Assembly: GCA_900128395.1 (NCBI GenBank)
Contig: LT649237.1
Span: 18,038-82,037, forward strand
Direction: 5' to 3'
Length of the DNA stretch: 64,000 nt
DNA from: Stramenopiles sp. TOSAG23-2
Taxonomy: Eukaryota > Sar
The position numbers and the translations under genes were made by a program. The number at the start of each line of letters is the position of its first letter. Positions within the stretch are counted from its first letter, which is position 1. Below the pieces are notes generated by a model. The model worked only from the letters and a program-made list of their open reading frames with translations, was not told the DNA's origin and ran no database searches. This document shows positions 8,494 to 18,100 of the stretch, in pieces.

Positions 8494-8793
8494 ATGGAAG
8501 AGGAATTAGCGAAACAAAAATATTTAGTAAAAAAATTAACAATAGAAAATGAAAATTTAAGAAAAAAAATTGGTGAATTAACTCGGTCATCTGAAAGTGA
8601 AGAAGAGTTTATTACTAACGCATTGTTAAAACGGATGAATAAAATGCGTGCCGAGCGTGCTCAATTAGCAGTTGAAGTAGAGCAGGAAGAAGAACAAATG
8701 ACGAATATGCTGATGAAACGTATTGCTGATCTTGAAAGTCAAGTCAAAAAATTGAATGAAAAAGTAGCAACTACAGAGGGACAATCTCAATAA
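8494..8793 (+). CDS. short CCDC6-like coiled-coil protein
   Basis: This 99-residue all-helical protein starts at ATG 8494; the longer upstream frame begins with TTG and codes for a Phe run from poly-T, so it is not used. It contains two tandem copies of the CCDC6-type motif: SEEEFITNALLKRMNKM at about 34-50, then EQEEEQMTNMLMKRIADLE at about 63-81. The spacing is the same as in the repeated EQEEE-(F)-xTNxLxKxhxxL segments of human CCDC6/H4. A coiled-coil heptad pattern spans nearly the whole chain. CCDC6-family members are long scaffold-like coiled coils; this is a minimal version with just two motif copies. Partner and location are unknown. A poly-T tract lies immediately upstream. Confidence 0.75.
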   Translation: MEEELAKQKYLVKKLTIENENLRKKIGELTRSSESEEEFITNALLKRMNKMRAERAQLAVEVEQEEEQMTNMLMKRIADLESQVKKLNEKVATTEGQSQ

Positions 8794-9035
8794 ATTGGAA
8801 TGTAAAAATAAGTGTGTGTTTGTGTGTGTGTAAATTAAAAAAATACACACTTCATCACAAAACTCTCTTCTCGTGTAGAGATCGGTATGTGATAGTGTGT
8901 CTATATGTGTGTAAAATGTATATATAATTCTACGTAAATTAAAATTACGGTAGTAGGGTATAAAAAAATATTTAAATAAATATTAAGTATAAATATTTAT
9001 AATATAATAAAAATATTTTTTTATCAACAAAAGAG

Positions 9036-9068
<33 letters not shown>

Positions 9069-9119
9069 TCTCTCTCTGTCAAATGTCTTTCTTCCCCCTC
9101 TCTCCTAAAAGAAAAATTT
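8794..9119. other. tail-to-tail gap between the CCDC6-like gene and alanyl-tRNA synthetase
   Basis: This is 326 bp of AT-rich and (TG)n DNA. An inverted pair AAGTGTGT...ACACACTT spans about 8809-8850 just after the CCDC6-like stop. A (TC)n(TG)n microsatellite at about 9033-9070 precedes the synthetase stop. No gene is seen. Confidence 0.5.
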
Positions 9120-12100
9120 TTATGCCAATGAACTAGCAGCAAATTCTTTACATATTGCAACAACTGCATCTGTACCAACAGATAAATCCCCAGACCATTG
9201 TGCATTAGTAGGTTTACCACCACCACGACCTCCAAATTTATCTTTTAATGCATTGCACCATTTAGATGCATCGATTTTTTCATGATGTGATTTACCAACA
9301 CTACTAAAGCAACTAATATTATTTTTAGCAGTATTTACTGCTACAATCATATATGGTACATCGTGTATTTTTGTCATTGCAGTTAATACTTTTTTTGAAA
9401 TTTTTCCATCTGCAGCAAAATCAAAGAAAAGTACACGGAATTTCTCACCAGATTCTTTTACTTCATTCGCAACTACATCCGCTTTTGCAAGTGCCTCTTT
9501 GCCAAGTTTAGCTGCTAAACCTTTTTTATATTTCACAACTTTTTTCGTAATTTTCTTTACATCCGTTCTAAATTGCATTTTTGCAGCTGCGGAGCAAACT
9601 ATTTTGTCCAATTCTTGATTCATAGCTCTTTCCTCTGTTTCAAGATTTTCAACTGGCAATGCATCGGCATCTTTAACACGTTGTGCAAATGCTGCACGTG
9701 TAGCGTCAGCTTCTTGCGCTAATTTACCAGTCAAACATTTCACACGTCGAATACCTTTTGCAATGCCACTTTCCTCTACTAATACGAATTGTACAGATTC
9801 TTTTGTATTTCCCATATGTGTACCACCACAAAGCTCAACAGAATAATTCAACCATTCTGGATTCGTTGGATCGCTTAGCAATGTTTCCACTTTTTGCCCA
9901 ACACTAACAACACGTACAGGGTCCGGGTACGTCTCTCCAAATACAGCTCTCAAAGTGGCAATGCTTTTTGCGCTTGCTAATGGTACAACTTTGCAATATA
10001 CTTCCAATTGTTTTTTAATTTGATCATTGCAAATTTCTTCAACTTCAGCTAATTGTTCTTGCTTCAATGGTTTTTGACAATTGAAATCAAATCGTAATTT
10101 CTCTGAATCACATAACGAACCTTTTTGATCAACTTCTTTCTGTCCAGCTTTTCCTAATACAGCACGTAAAGCAAGATTCAATACGTGTGTCATCGTATGA
10201 TTTGGTAAAATTAATGATCGATATTCAGCATTCACTTGACCAGCAACATCTTCCTCCACGTTGAAGGTGCCTTCCGTAACTTCCCCACAATGGAGAACGT
10301 ATGGGCCAAATCGATTTGCATGCGTCACGGCAAAATTGCCATTGCTTGCATTGGAAAATGCTCCTGTATCTGATACTTGACCACCTTGCTCTGCATAAAA
10401 TGGTGTTTTATCAAGAACAAATCCATATTTATTACCTTTCGTAGCAACATCTACAAATTCAGTCCCGTTGAAAATAGCTTTGACTTTTAAACCATCAATT
10501 TTTCCAGAAACGTCACCGTATTTCAATGAATCATCTGTAGGTCCAACTTGTTTATCTTTTTCTAAAATACTAGTCTCTGCCGTTTCCAACACAATTTTTA
10601 CTCCACCACTGCTACTTTTACCATCACCTTTTGATGCTTCTTGATGTGCTTTTTGAGCTTTCTCAAATGCTTGTTCATCTACGGTTAAGCCTTCCTCCTC
10701 TGCCATTAATCGTGTTAAATCTACTGGGAATCCTGCAGATTGGTACAATCTAGCAGCATCTTCACCCGATACAACTTTACCACCTTTTGCTTTGACGTCT
10801 TTCACTATTGTTGACATCAATTTAGCACCTGTTACCCATGTCTTTAAAAATGCATCTTCTTCATCTTTCATAATAGCCATGACATGTTCCATGTTGCCAG
10901 TTGCAGATAATTCTGGGAAAGCAGCACCATATGCTACAACAACTGTTTCAACCAATGCGCTGAAGAAACCATCAGGTAAATTTAAAAATTGTTTACCATA
11001 ACGTACACCACGTCGTAAAATACGTCTTAAAACATAACCGCGGCCATTGTTACTTGGTTGAATCTTATCCGTAATGCCAAACGTAAGCGTACGTATATGG
11101 TCAGAAATAACGCGATATGCCGTATCTGTACCATCCACATCATCAGCACCCATACGACCTCCATATGGAATTGGCTCGGCACCTTTTTTGCCATTTTTCG
11201 TCCATTCTTTAATTCTTAAATCTAAAATTGCTTGAAAGATTGGTGCAAATACATCCGTATCATAATTGGATGTTTTATTTTGTAAAACGGAAACAAGGCG
11301 TTCAAATCCCATGCCTGTGTCTACGTGTTTATCTGGTAATGGTGTCAATGATCTGTCTTCATGGCGAAAAAATTGCATGAAAACTAAATTCCAAATTTCC
11401 AATACATTTGGATCATCTTGATTGACTAAATCACGTGCATTACGTCCACCTATACGATCAAAATGCAATTCACTGCATGGTCCACATGGGCCTGTATCAC
11501 CCATTTCCCAAAAATTATCTTTCATATTTCCAGGTAAAATTTGATGTGGTTTTAAATATTTTCCCCACAATTCTTTTGCTTCCAAATCTGCTGGCATATT
11601 CAACGCTTCATTGCCTTCAAAATACGTTGCATACATGCGATCACCAGGCAAACCATAAACGTTTGTCAATAAATCCCATGCCCATGCAATTGCTTCTGCT
11701 TTGAAATAATCGCCAAAACTCCAGTTACCAAGCATTTCAAAGTATGTATGATGGTAATTATCTTTACCAACGTCTTCCAAATCATTGTGTTTGCCACCAG
11801 CACGGATGCATTTTTGACTATTTGCAGCGCGTTTCATCGTTTCAAATGGATGGTTTTGTGGTCTTTTACCTACAAAAATAGGTTTGTATTGTACCATACC
11901 ACTATTAACAAAAAGTAAAGTTTGATCGCCACCAGGTGGTAACAATGGACATGCTCTCCAAAACGTATGTTCACGTTTTTCTTTAAAATATTGAATAAAC
12001 GTAGAGCGTACAACATCTGATGTCCAAAACCATGTCTTTGTGGTGAAATCGTCATCAGTAGTTTGATTGGTAGATTTACCATCAAATTTTTTCTTTAATT

Positions 12101-12221
12101 CATCAATTTGGGAAGATTGCTCCGCAGTTAATTTCAATAATTCTGCGTTTTTTAATACACTTTTATCTAATTCCACTTCTAGGTTTTTCAACCTAGGCAT
12201 GATATCATCAATGGATGTCAT
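9120..12221 (-). CDS. AARS1: alanyl-tRNA synthetase
   Basis: This class II synthetase attaches alanine to tRNA-Ala and clears mischarged tRNA. The 1033 residues are slightly longer than human AARS1 (968). Residues 1-58 form a predicted coiled-coil extension not needed in the core family. The catalytic core begins near residue 60 (TWFWTSDVVRSTFIQYF, where the family usually has EVRxxFxxFF) and has the expected GDxGPCGPCSELHFD stretch. The editing domain carries both zinc/catalytic signatures: HTMTH at about 672 (family HTATH) and CGGTH at about 796. The C-terminal DHHA1 region ends with GGRGGGKPTNAQ near 997. A single copy with no presequence suggests the cytosolic enzyme; dual use in mitochondria cannot be judged here. 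It is intronless, and the start ATG at 12219-12221 is the first in frame. Confidence 0.97.
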   Translation of the reverse strand: MTSIDDIMPRLKNLEVELDKSVLKNAELLKLTAEQSSQIDELKKKFDGKSTNQTTDDDFTTKTWFWTSDVVRSTFIQYFKEKREHTFWRACPLLPPGGDQTLLFVNSGMVQYKPIFVGKRPQNHPFETMKRAANSQKCIRAGGKHNDLEDVGKDNYHHTYFEMLGNWSFGDYFKAEAIAWAWDLLTNVYGLPGDRMYATYFEGNEALNMPADLEAKELWGKYLKPHQILPGNMKDNFWEMGDTGPCGPCSELHFDRIGGRNARDLVNQDDPNVLEIWNLVFMQFFRHEDRSLTPLPDKHVDTGMGFERLVSVLQNKTSNYDTDVFAPIFQAILDLRIKEWTKNGKKGAEPIPYGGRMGADDVDGTDTAYRVISDHIRTLTFGITDKIQPSNNGRGYVLRRILRRGVRYGKQFLNLPDGFFSALVETVVVAYGAAFPELSATGNMEHVMAIMKDEEDAFLKTWVTGAKLMSTIVKDVKAKGGKVVSGEDAARLYQSAGFPVDLTRLMAEEEGLTVDEQAFEKAQKAHQEASKGDGKSSSGGVKIVLETAETSILEKDKQVGPTDDSLKYGDVSGKIDGLKVKAIFNGTEFVDVATKGNKYGFVLDKTPFYAEQGGQVSDTGAFSNASNGNFAVTHANRFGPYVLHCGEVTEGTFNVEEDVAGQVNAEYRSLILPNHTMTHVLNLALRAVLGKAGQKEVDQKGSLCDSEKLRFDFNCQKPLKQEQLAEVEEICNDQIKKQLEVYCKVVPLASAKSIATLRAVFGETYPDPVRVVSVGQKVETLLSDPTNPEWLNYSVELCGGTHMGNTKESVQFVLVEESGIAKGIRRVKCLTGKLAQEADATRAAFAQRVKDADALPVENLETEERAMNQELDKIVCSAAAKMQFRTDVKKITKKVVKYKKGLAAKLGKEALAKADVVANEVKESGEKFRVLFFDFAADGKISKKVLTAMTKIHDVPYMIVAVNTAKNNISCFSSVGKSHHEKIDASKWCNALKDKFGGRGGGKPTNAQWSGDLSVGTDAVVAICKEFAASSLA

Positions 12222-12957
12222 TGTTTTATTATTATTGTTCTTCTTCTTATTATTATTAACTGTTGATATATCAATCTAAATATATCAATCTAAATATATA
12301 TATATATATATATCAATCTATTACGTATATACATGTTCTTCCTCCCCTTTCTTGATCACTTTAAATAATTAAAAAATGATTGATGGTCGGTATCTTTTTA
12401 TTCATTTTTTTTATTAAGTTAGTAGGAGGAGGAGGAGTGTGAATTTTTTAATGGTGGTGCATGCGTTAGCATAGACATAGCATTACAACCCAAATTTTAG
12501 ATTTTAGGGTTTAGAAATTTGAAGTTACCGAACTGACTATTTAGAGTGAGATAGGAATAATAATATCCGATAATTTATAATTATTTATGAGTTTCATTCA
12601 TTTATTTGATAATTATTTTTATATATAAAAATTCTTAAATGTTATTGATTTTTTTAAGGCGGCATCATCGGCATCACATCGGCATCTTTTAAAGCCCTGC
12701 CTAAGGCGTGCTGCGCGGCGCTGTGCGCACGTGCGGCTTGTTCTTTAAAAATAATGTGACGACAACAACCAGAAACCAGACAACACAAGCACACCAGCAC
12801 ACCACAAGGAAAAAATTTTTTTTTCTGCCAAAGAAGTGCCAAAAACTTTTTTAAAAAATTATAAGTATATATTATCGATATATATATATATATATTACTT
12901 CATTATTTATTGATATTATTTTCAATAGAAATCATATCATCCTTAGAATAAAATATA
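12222..12957. promoter_or_regulatory. head-to-head gap between alanyl-tRNA synthetase and the MGNTCC orphan
   Basis: The 736-bp gap has (TA)n at about 12294-12312, a telo-box-like TTTAGGGTTTAG at 12503-12514, and a GC-rich block at about 12655-12745 with GGCATC repeats that stands out against the AT-rich surroundings. (TA)n follows at about 12879-12895 beside the orphan gene. A 62-residue minus-strand frame across the GC block looks accidental. Confidence 0.5.
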
Positions 12958-13818
12958 ATGGGTAATACATGTTGTCCACAACCTCGAAGTTATAATAAGA
13001 ATAAAAACTCATATGATGCAATAAATGAAGCGGAAATAAATATGACACAAAAAGACAGGGCTTTAAAACATCGAAACATGTTCATTCGGCCTATGGGCAA
13101 AGGGACTGCAAGAGATTCTGTTCGCTTACTATCAAAGGTTGAGGTTGAAGGATTTAATAATGAAGAAATTAATACTGATGAAAATACTTTGTATAAGGTT
13201 GCAAGACAAGTTGCAAGTTTATTTAACAATGAAGAACAAGAGAAAGTAATTTCGGTTATCACTGACCTAAAGGAAAAACACGGTGTTTTAGATACGAAAC
13301 AGCCAACTGCATTGCTTGATTTAATTGTACAATTTTTTGATAATTTAGGAAAAGACGAATCTTCAACTTGTCGTGTGTTCAAAATGTTTCACCAAAAGTT
13401 TGTTTTAGAAGCTGTGTGCGCACTTAAATTTCAAGGTGGTCTTCTAAACATTACCACACGTGATTTCACATGGAATATATATATATCGAAAAGGAAGAAA
13501 ACTCAAATAAATCAAACAAAAATTATTGTAAAACATATAAGGACAGAATATATAATAATAGACAATGGCGGTAAAAATCCAGTAGGATCATTTAAAGGCA
13601 ATAATGAAAACATACCGAAAATAACATACGAATTGGAATTTATTTTCGATAAAACTTTTTCATCCATGTTAAAGGTAAAATTGTCAATAATCGAAGTAGA
13701 TGACAAAGGAATGAACAATATAGATTTACCAAAAGATATTATAAAAATTAAAACTGATCTGTCGTTGAATCAACAACCTATAATCATATTTGAATCAACG
13801 ACCAATATAGGAGAATAG
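12958..13818 (+). CDS. orphan protein with predicted N-terminal double acylation
   Basis: I do not recognise this 286-residue protein. It begins MGNTCC: Gly2 in a myristoylation context followed by Cys5 and Cys6 as likely palmitoylation sites, so membrane anchoring is a fair inference. Residues 60-150 look helical and include SLFNNEEQEKVISVITDLKE and a hydrophobic stretch around LLDLIVQFFDNLG. From about 150 the chain alternates hydrophobic and polar residues (ITTRDFTWNIYIS, KIIVKHI, YELEFIFD, LKVKLSIIEV), suggesting a beta-rich C-terminal domain. There is no transmembrane segment. The start is the first ATG after an AT-rich leader and the stop is TAG. The second gene here with a similar lipid anchor is the cyclophilin at 60075. 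Codon use matches its neighbours. Confidence 0.8.
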   Translation: MGNTCCPQPRSYNKNKNSYDAINEAEINMTQKDRALKHRNMFIRPMGKGTARDSVRLLSKVEVEGFNNEEINTDENTLYKVARQVASLFNNEEQEKVISVITDLKEKHGVLDTKQPTALLDLIVQFFDNLGKDESSTCRVFKMFHQKFVLEAVCALKFQGGLLNITTRDFTWNIYISKRKKTQINQTKIIVKHIRTEYIIIDNGGKNPVGSFKGNNENIPKITYELEFIFDKTFSSMLKVKLSIIEVDDKGMNNIDLPKDIIKIKTDLSLNQQPIIIFESTTNIGE

Positions 13819-14253
13819 ATTCTGCGTAAAATATTTTTAATATGTATCTAGACCACAGAGTACAATATATCACTTAATATATATAAAAGTGCGCGTATTT
13901 TAATTTTTTATTCCTACCCATTTAATTTTTTCGTGAAGAGATGCATACCTGGTATTCTGGATATCATGGACTGCATTCCTCTCTAGGTATTACATGTTTT
14001 TGTTGCACAAATAGGAAAATTTTTAGTATACGACAAAGTCTCAGATCCCGCACACAGTATTTTTTGTACTTGTTGTCTCAATATATAGTTGCTGTGAATA
14101 CAGACAGTTGGAGGGGTGGTAAGTTGCACTGTCAAAAAATATTATAGAATGGTTTTTATGCTTTGTTCATTCAGTTTTGTAATACACGGAAAATAATTGT
14201 TGCGCAATAATTGTTGCATTTGACGTAGTATATACATACAATATAAATTAAAA

Positions 14254-15020
14254 TATATGACCCACCGCTGTTAAGATCCGTACGATTTGGGAAAATACCT
14301 TAACATTAATAGGGGGTATCCCTTGATATTCCCGATATTTTCGTATACTAAGTACCTATTATTTAGTATAACATGTGTTTTACTCCCTTTTCCTGTACTC
14401 AAAGACCCAAGAAGATTACCAGCACCTATCCAATACTGTAAAAAATAATTTAAAAATTTCTTCTGCTAAATTTTTTACGTAAATTTTATTTTTGTCCAAA
14501 AAAATTTCAGGAGATGATTTTTAACATCCTAGGTTATGCAATAAAAGACAAGGCGAGACAAAATGCAATCACACGAGCAATGAAAAAGTTTTGGGAAGTC
14601 ACAAGAAAAAAATATTTTTTTTTTTGGAAATGGTGATCCATGCGCATCCATGTGAAATAAAATTTTTTCCATTTTCAGTTTTTTCGACCTCACACTGCAT
14701 AAACCGGGATAAGAGCTTTTCTATACTCGAACCTCAGGTTCAGACGACATCAGGAAGTGCCTTTAATTAGCAGAAGAAATTTTTTATTTCCATTTTACAG
14801 TGTCTACTAAATTTCCGTAGCCTTTATAGGGTCTTCAAGTACAGAAAAGGGGAGTATGGCACATGTTGTACTAAAGAGTATACGTAAATATTACAAGTAA
14901 ATACAATAAGGGTACTTAAATTTTGTATAAAATAATAGGAACGTCATACATAGGAAATTTCCTATCATTTTGGTGTTTTTTCCAAAATCGTACGGATCTT
15001 ATCAACAGTGGGTCATATAT
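14254..15020. mobile_element. 767-bp element with long inverted-repeat arms (fold-back/MITE type)
   Basis: The outer ends are inverted copies: TATATGACCCAC..TGTTAAGATCCGTACG on the left and its complement ending GTGGGTCATATATA on the right. The similarity runs inward for more than 200 bp per arm (left about 14254-14468, right about 14770-15020). Conserved blocks include ACATGT near TACTCCCTTTTC-TGTACT and AAATTTCTTCTGC. Arms have diverged by substitutions and indels. The roughly 300-bp centre is AT-rich with no long ORF, so the element is non-autonomous. TA-rich flanks suggest TA target sites, but no clear target duplication is visible. Confidence 0.75.
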
Positions 15021-15049
15021 ATTACGAGTAGTATAGAATAATACATCAT

Positions 15050-15097
15050 GATATAATCATACGAAGTCCGTATAATGCGACTTCGTATGATAATATC
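15050..15097. repeat. 19-bp stem, 10-nt loop hairpin beside the 3' end of the IQ/EF-hand gene
   Basis: GATATAATCATACGAAGTC (15050-15068) pairs with GACTTCGTATGATAATATC (15079-15097) with 18 of 19 matches. The loop is 10 nt. It sits 25 bp beyond the minus-strand stop at 15122. Placement and shape suggest a 3'-end signal or a very small fold-back insertion. Confidence 0.7.
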
Positions 15098-15121
15098 TTT
15101 TTTTATAAAACCTCCTTTTCC

Positions 15122-18100
15122 TCACGCTGTTTCCTCTTCTAAATCTTCCAAATCTTCTTCTTTAATTGTGTCGATAGCATCATGAACACCTGTATTTTCT
15201 TCAACTGGTTCATTCTTTCTATCTCCACCCTTTTGTTCATCATCCGCAACAACATCTTCTTCGTCCTCTTCTTTTACCGTCTCCAAACCTTCTTCTTCTA
15301 AAAATGCTTTTAACTCTTTAAATTCTTTACTTCCTTCTGAATCATCGTCAATCAAATCTTCCAATAATTCAACCTTACTTCCATCGTCAAGTTTAATATC
15401 GACTACTTCGCCATCGATTTTAACAGCTATTATGTCAACTCCATCTTCTTCATCTAATTCAAAAGCAATTGCTTCAAACGGTTTTCGTTTTTCATAACTT
15501 AATAAACGAATGCGCCACTTTATTTTTATGAAATCTTCATTCCCAAGATCTTCATCTTCCTCTTCTTCCTCTTCTTCATCTTCTTCCTCTTCTTCACCAG
15601 TATTATCGCCTTCTGCTTCTTCTTTTTCCTCTTCCTCTTTCTTTGCATCTTTATTACCTCCTTTTATTGGATCTAGTGGTATGTTTTTATTTTCAGCGCT
15701 CTTATTTACTTTTTCTTCTAATTGATCCGCTTCCACACTTTCCGTCGCTGTTTCTATTTCTTTTTTATTTACATTTATTGGAGCTAATGGTTTCTTTTTT
15801 TTTGTAAGACTCAGTGGTGGCAATCCATTATTACTAATTTTTGGTATTTCTTTATCTTTTACCTTCATTGTATCGTCTACTTCTTCTTCTTGTTTCTTTT
15901 GTTTATCTTCTTCCTCCACTTTTTTCTCTTCTCCGGCTTCTTCTTCTTCTGTTCCTTGTTTCTTCACATTTTTGTTATCGTTCATTATTTCTTCATCTTT
16001 CGTCTCCTCTTTATCATTAGATTCTTTGGATTCTTCTTCATCATCATCCTCTTCGTCCATCGACTCCTCGCCATCTTCTTCCTCCTCTCCTTCTTCGCCC
16101 TCAACACGATATTCTTCACTATCTGTACTTTCAAAATCATCTTCACTACTTTCATATACATATTTAAACTCATGCATTACATTTTCATATATTTTTGGCG
16201 GCGCGGGATCATCAGTTCGTCTTTCCATTATCTGAAGGCCAGCATGTATTTTACTATCACTTGAATCTCCAAGGTGGAAATGCAAAGTTGGTGGATTTGA
16301 GCCTGCATTAATATCGTATCCAGAAACGAAATATCCCAATTCGTTTTTATGCATTTTTCGCACCTCATAATACGTTAAGAGAATGTGCTTCGATACCTCA
16401 CCTGGTTTTCCATGTTTTAAAGCTTTCCATCGTATTTCTAGCTTCTCAATTATTGGGAATCCAAGTCCATCGTCTTCTGCTTCTTCTTCATCATCCTCTA
16501 AATCTTCATCTTCCTCTTCTACGTCGTCATCTGACTCATCGCCTGATTTCATCTCGCCATCTAATGCAGGTGGTTTGGCTTTACGTGAATATGCGTCAAT
16601 CATTTCATCTGTTACATACATTTTATACAATCTATCAAATAGTTTAACACTGGAACGATTGAGCGGGCGAACCAATCTTATCCTTCCTGACTCTAATTGC
16701 TCTCGTATTAAAAGGCATTCTCCACAAACACAACCTAAGGCTTTCTCTCCAGCTAAAACTTTTCGTTTATATTTCAAATCTCGTATGACGCCCATATCAA
16801 AATGACCAATTTGTTCGACAAATAATGTACGGGTATAACCTTCATAACCAGTTGCACGTGCCAATTTCCATTCTTTCTTTCCACTATCGCCATATGTATA
16901 GACGGAAACCATCCATTCAATAGACATACATGATTTCATTAAGAATTCACGTCTTTTCTTGGATAAATTATTTCTTAATTTTAAATGTTTCTTTGCACTT
17001 TGTGTTGGTGGATTCATAACGACAATGTCTTCGAACACTCTGCAGTTTTCTGGTGGGTGCCATGCACATTTTAAAGGTGGGCATGGTCCAAATTGAAATA
17101 CTTCTATATTACTTAGACATTTTTCGCCGTATTTCAAAGCGTAAGACAAGAGTAATGGTTGATAATTTAACGTAAGGGAATCTTGTGGGTTTGTTTCTAA
17201 TACAACATCAGCAAATTCTTCAAACTCGATTTTACCATCTCCATTTTCATCAAAATATGCTATGAAATAGTTACCAAATTTTTCATCAATTTCTTCCATA
17301 AACAATTTCAAAACGCTTTTAAACTCATCAATATTGACCATACCAGTACCAGTTTTGTCAAATAACTTAAATATTTGCTCTAATTTTTTCCTTGTGTCAG
17401 TGCCAAATTCTTTAAATTTCTGTTCTATGAGTTGTTTTTGCGATAGTGTTTTTGAAGGTTTTTTCTTCTTCTTTTTATCATTCAAAGTATCACTTTTTTT
17501 TTCATCGTCCCCATTTTCACTTTTTAACACTTCTTCCACAACATCATCCAAAAGATCATCTATCCATTCTTGTATGACTTCATGCTTTCTTCGTTCTTCC
17601 TCCTCTGGCGTTATCATTAAACGATCTTCAAAAATTTTCTTTTCAACAGCATTTAATAAATGTTCGTCACTATGCTGTAATTTTTCGCGTAGTTTGTGCA
17701 ATAATTGTAAGAATATTGTTGCATTTGCAGTTGGCCAATCCTTCACTTTTTCAAGTAATGTTTTATGTTTTGTTACCGTGTAATCGATATTCATAAGACG
17801 GTTATCTAGAGTATATTCATCAGGGTACCATGTTGCTTGTTTGCTCAAACCCATAGTTCCTCTACGTTTTTTTACTTTCATTTCTGCGGTTACGGGTGAT
17901 CTTAATGCAATTCGACGACTGTATGCATCTTGAAATGGTGGTGGTTGTTGTTGTTGCTGCTGCTTTGGGTTTTTTGCTGGACTTGGAGTCACTATTTTTT
18001 GGTTTTCCGCATTGCTAAGACCATACCTAGAACATATAGCGGCTAAATATTTTGCCCACCGTACCCAATTATCATTTTTTCTTTTAAAATCTAATATATC

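Larger units (their letters stand above)
13819..15121. other. tail-to-tail gap enlarged by a fold-back element
   Basis: Without the 767-bp element at 14254-15020, this gap between the MGNTCC orphan and the IQ/EF-hand gene would be about 540 bp, similar to other tail-to-tail gaps. It also contains a very strong hairpin at 15050-15097. The ORF at 13941-14147 looks random. Confidence 0.6.

Noticed and set aside
9033-9070. (TC)n(TG)n tract as a regulatory element
   Set aside because: It is an ordinary microsatellite like many others in the window, with no sign of specific function.
12654-12842. 62-residue minus-strand ORF across the GC-rich patch
   Set aside because: It is short, has no recognisable motif, and arises because GC-rich DNA has fewer stops. 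The patch itself is reported instead.
13941-14147. 68-residue plus-strand ORF after the MGNTCC orphan
   Set aside because: No motif, random-looking composition, and it ends near the fold-back element.
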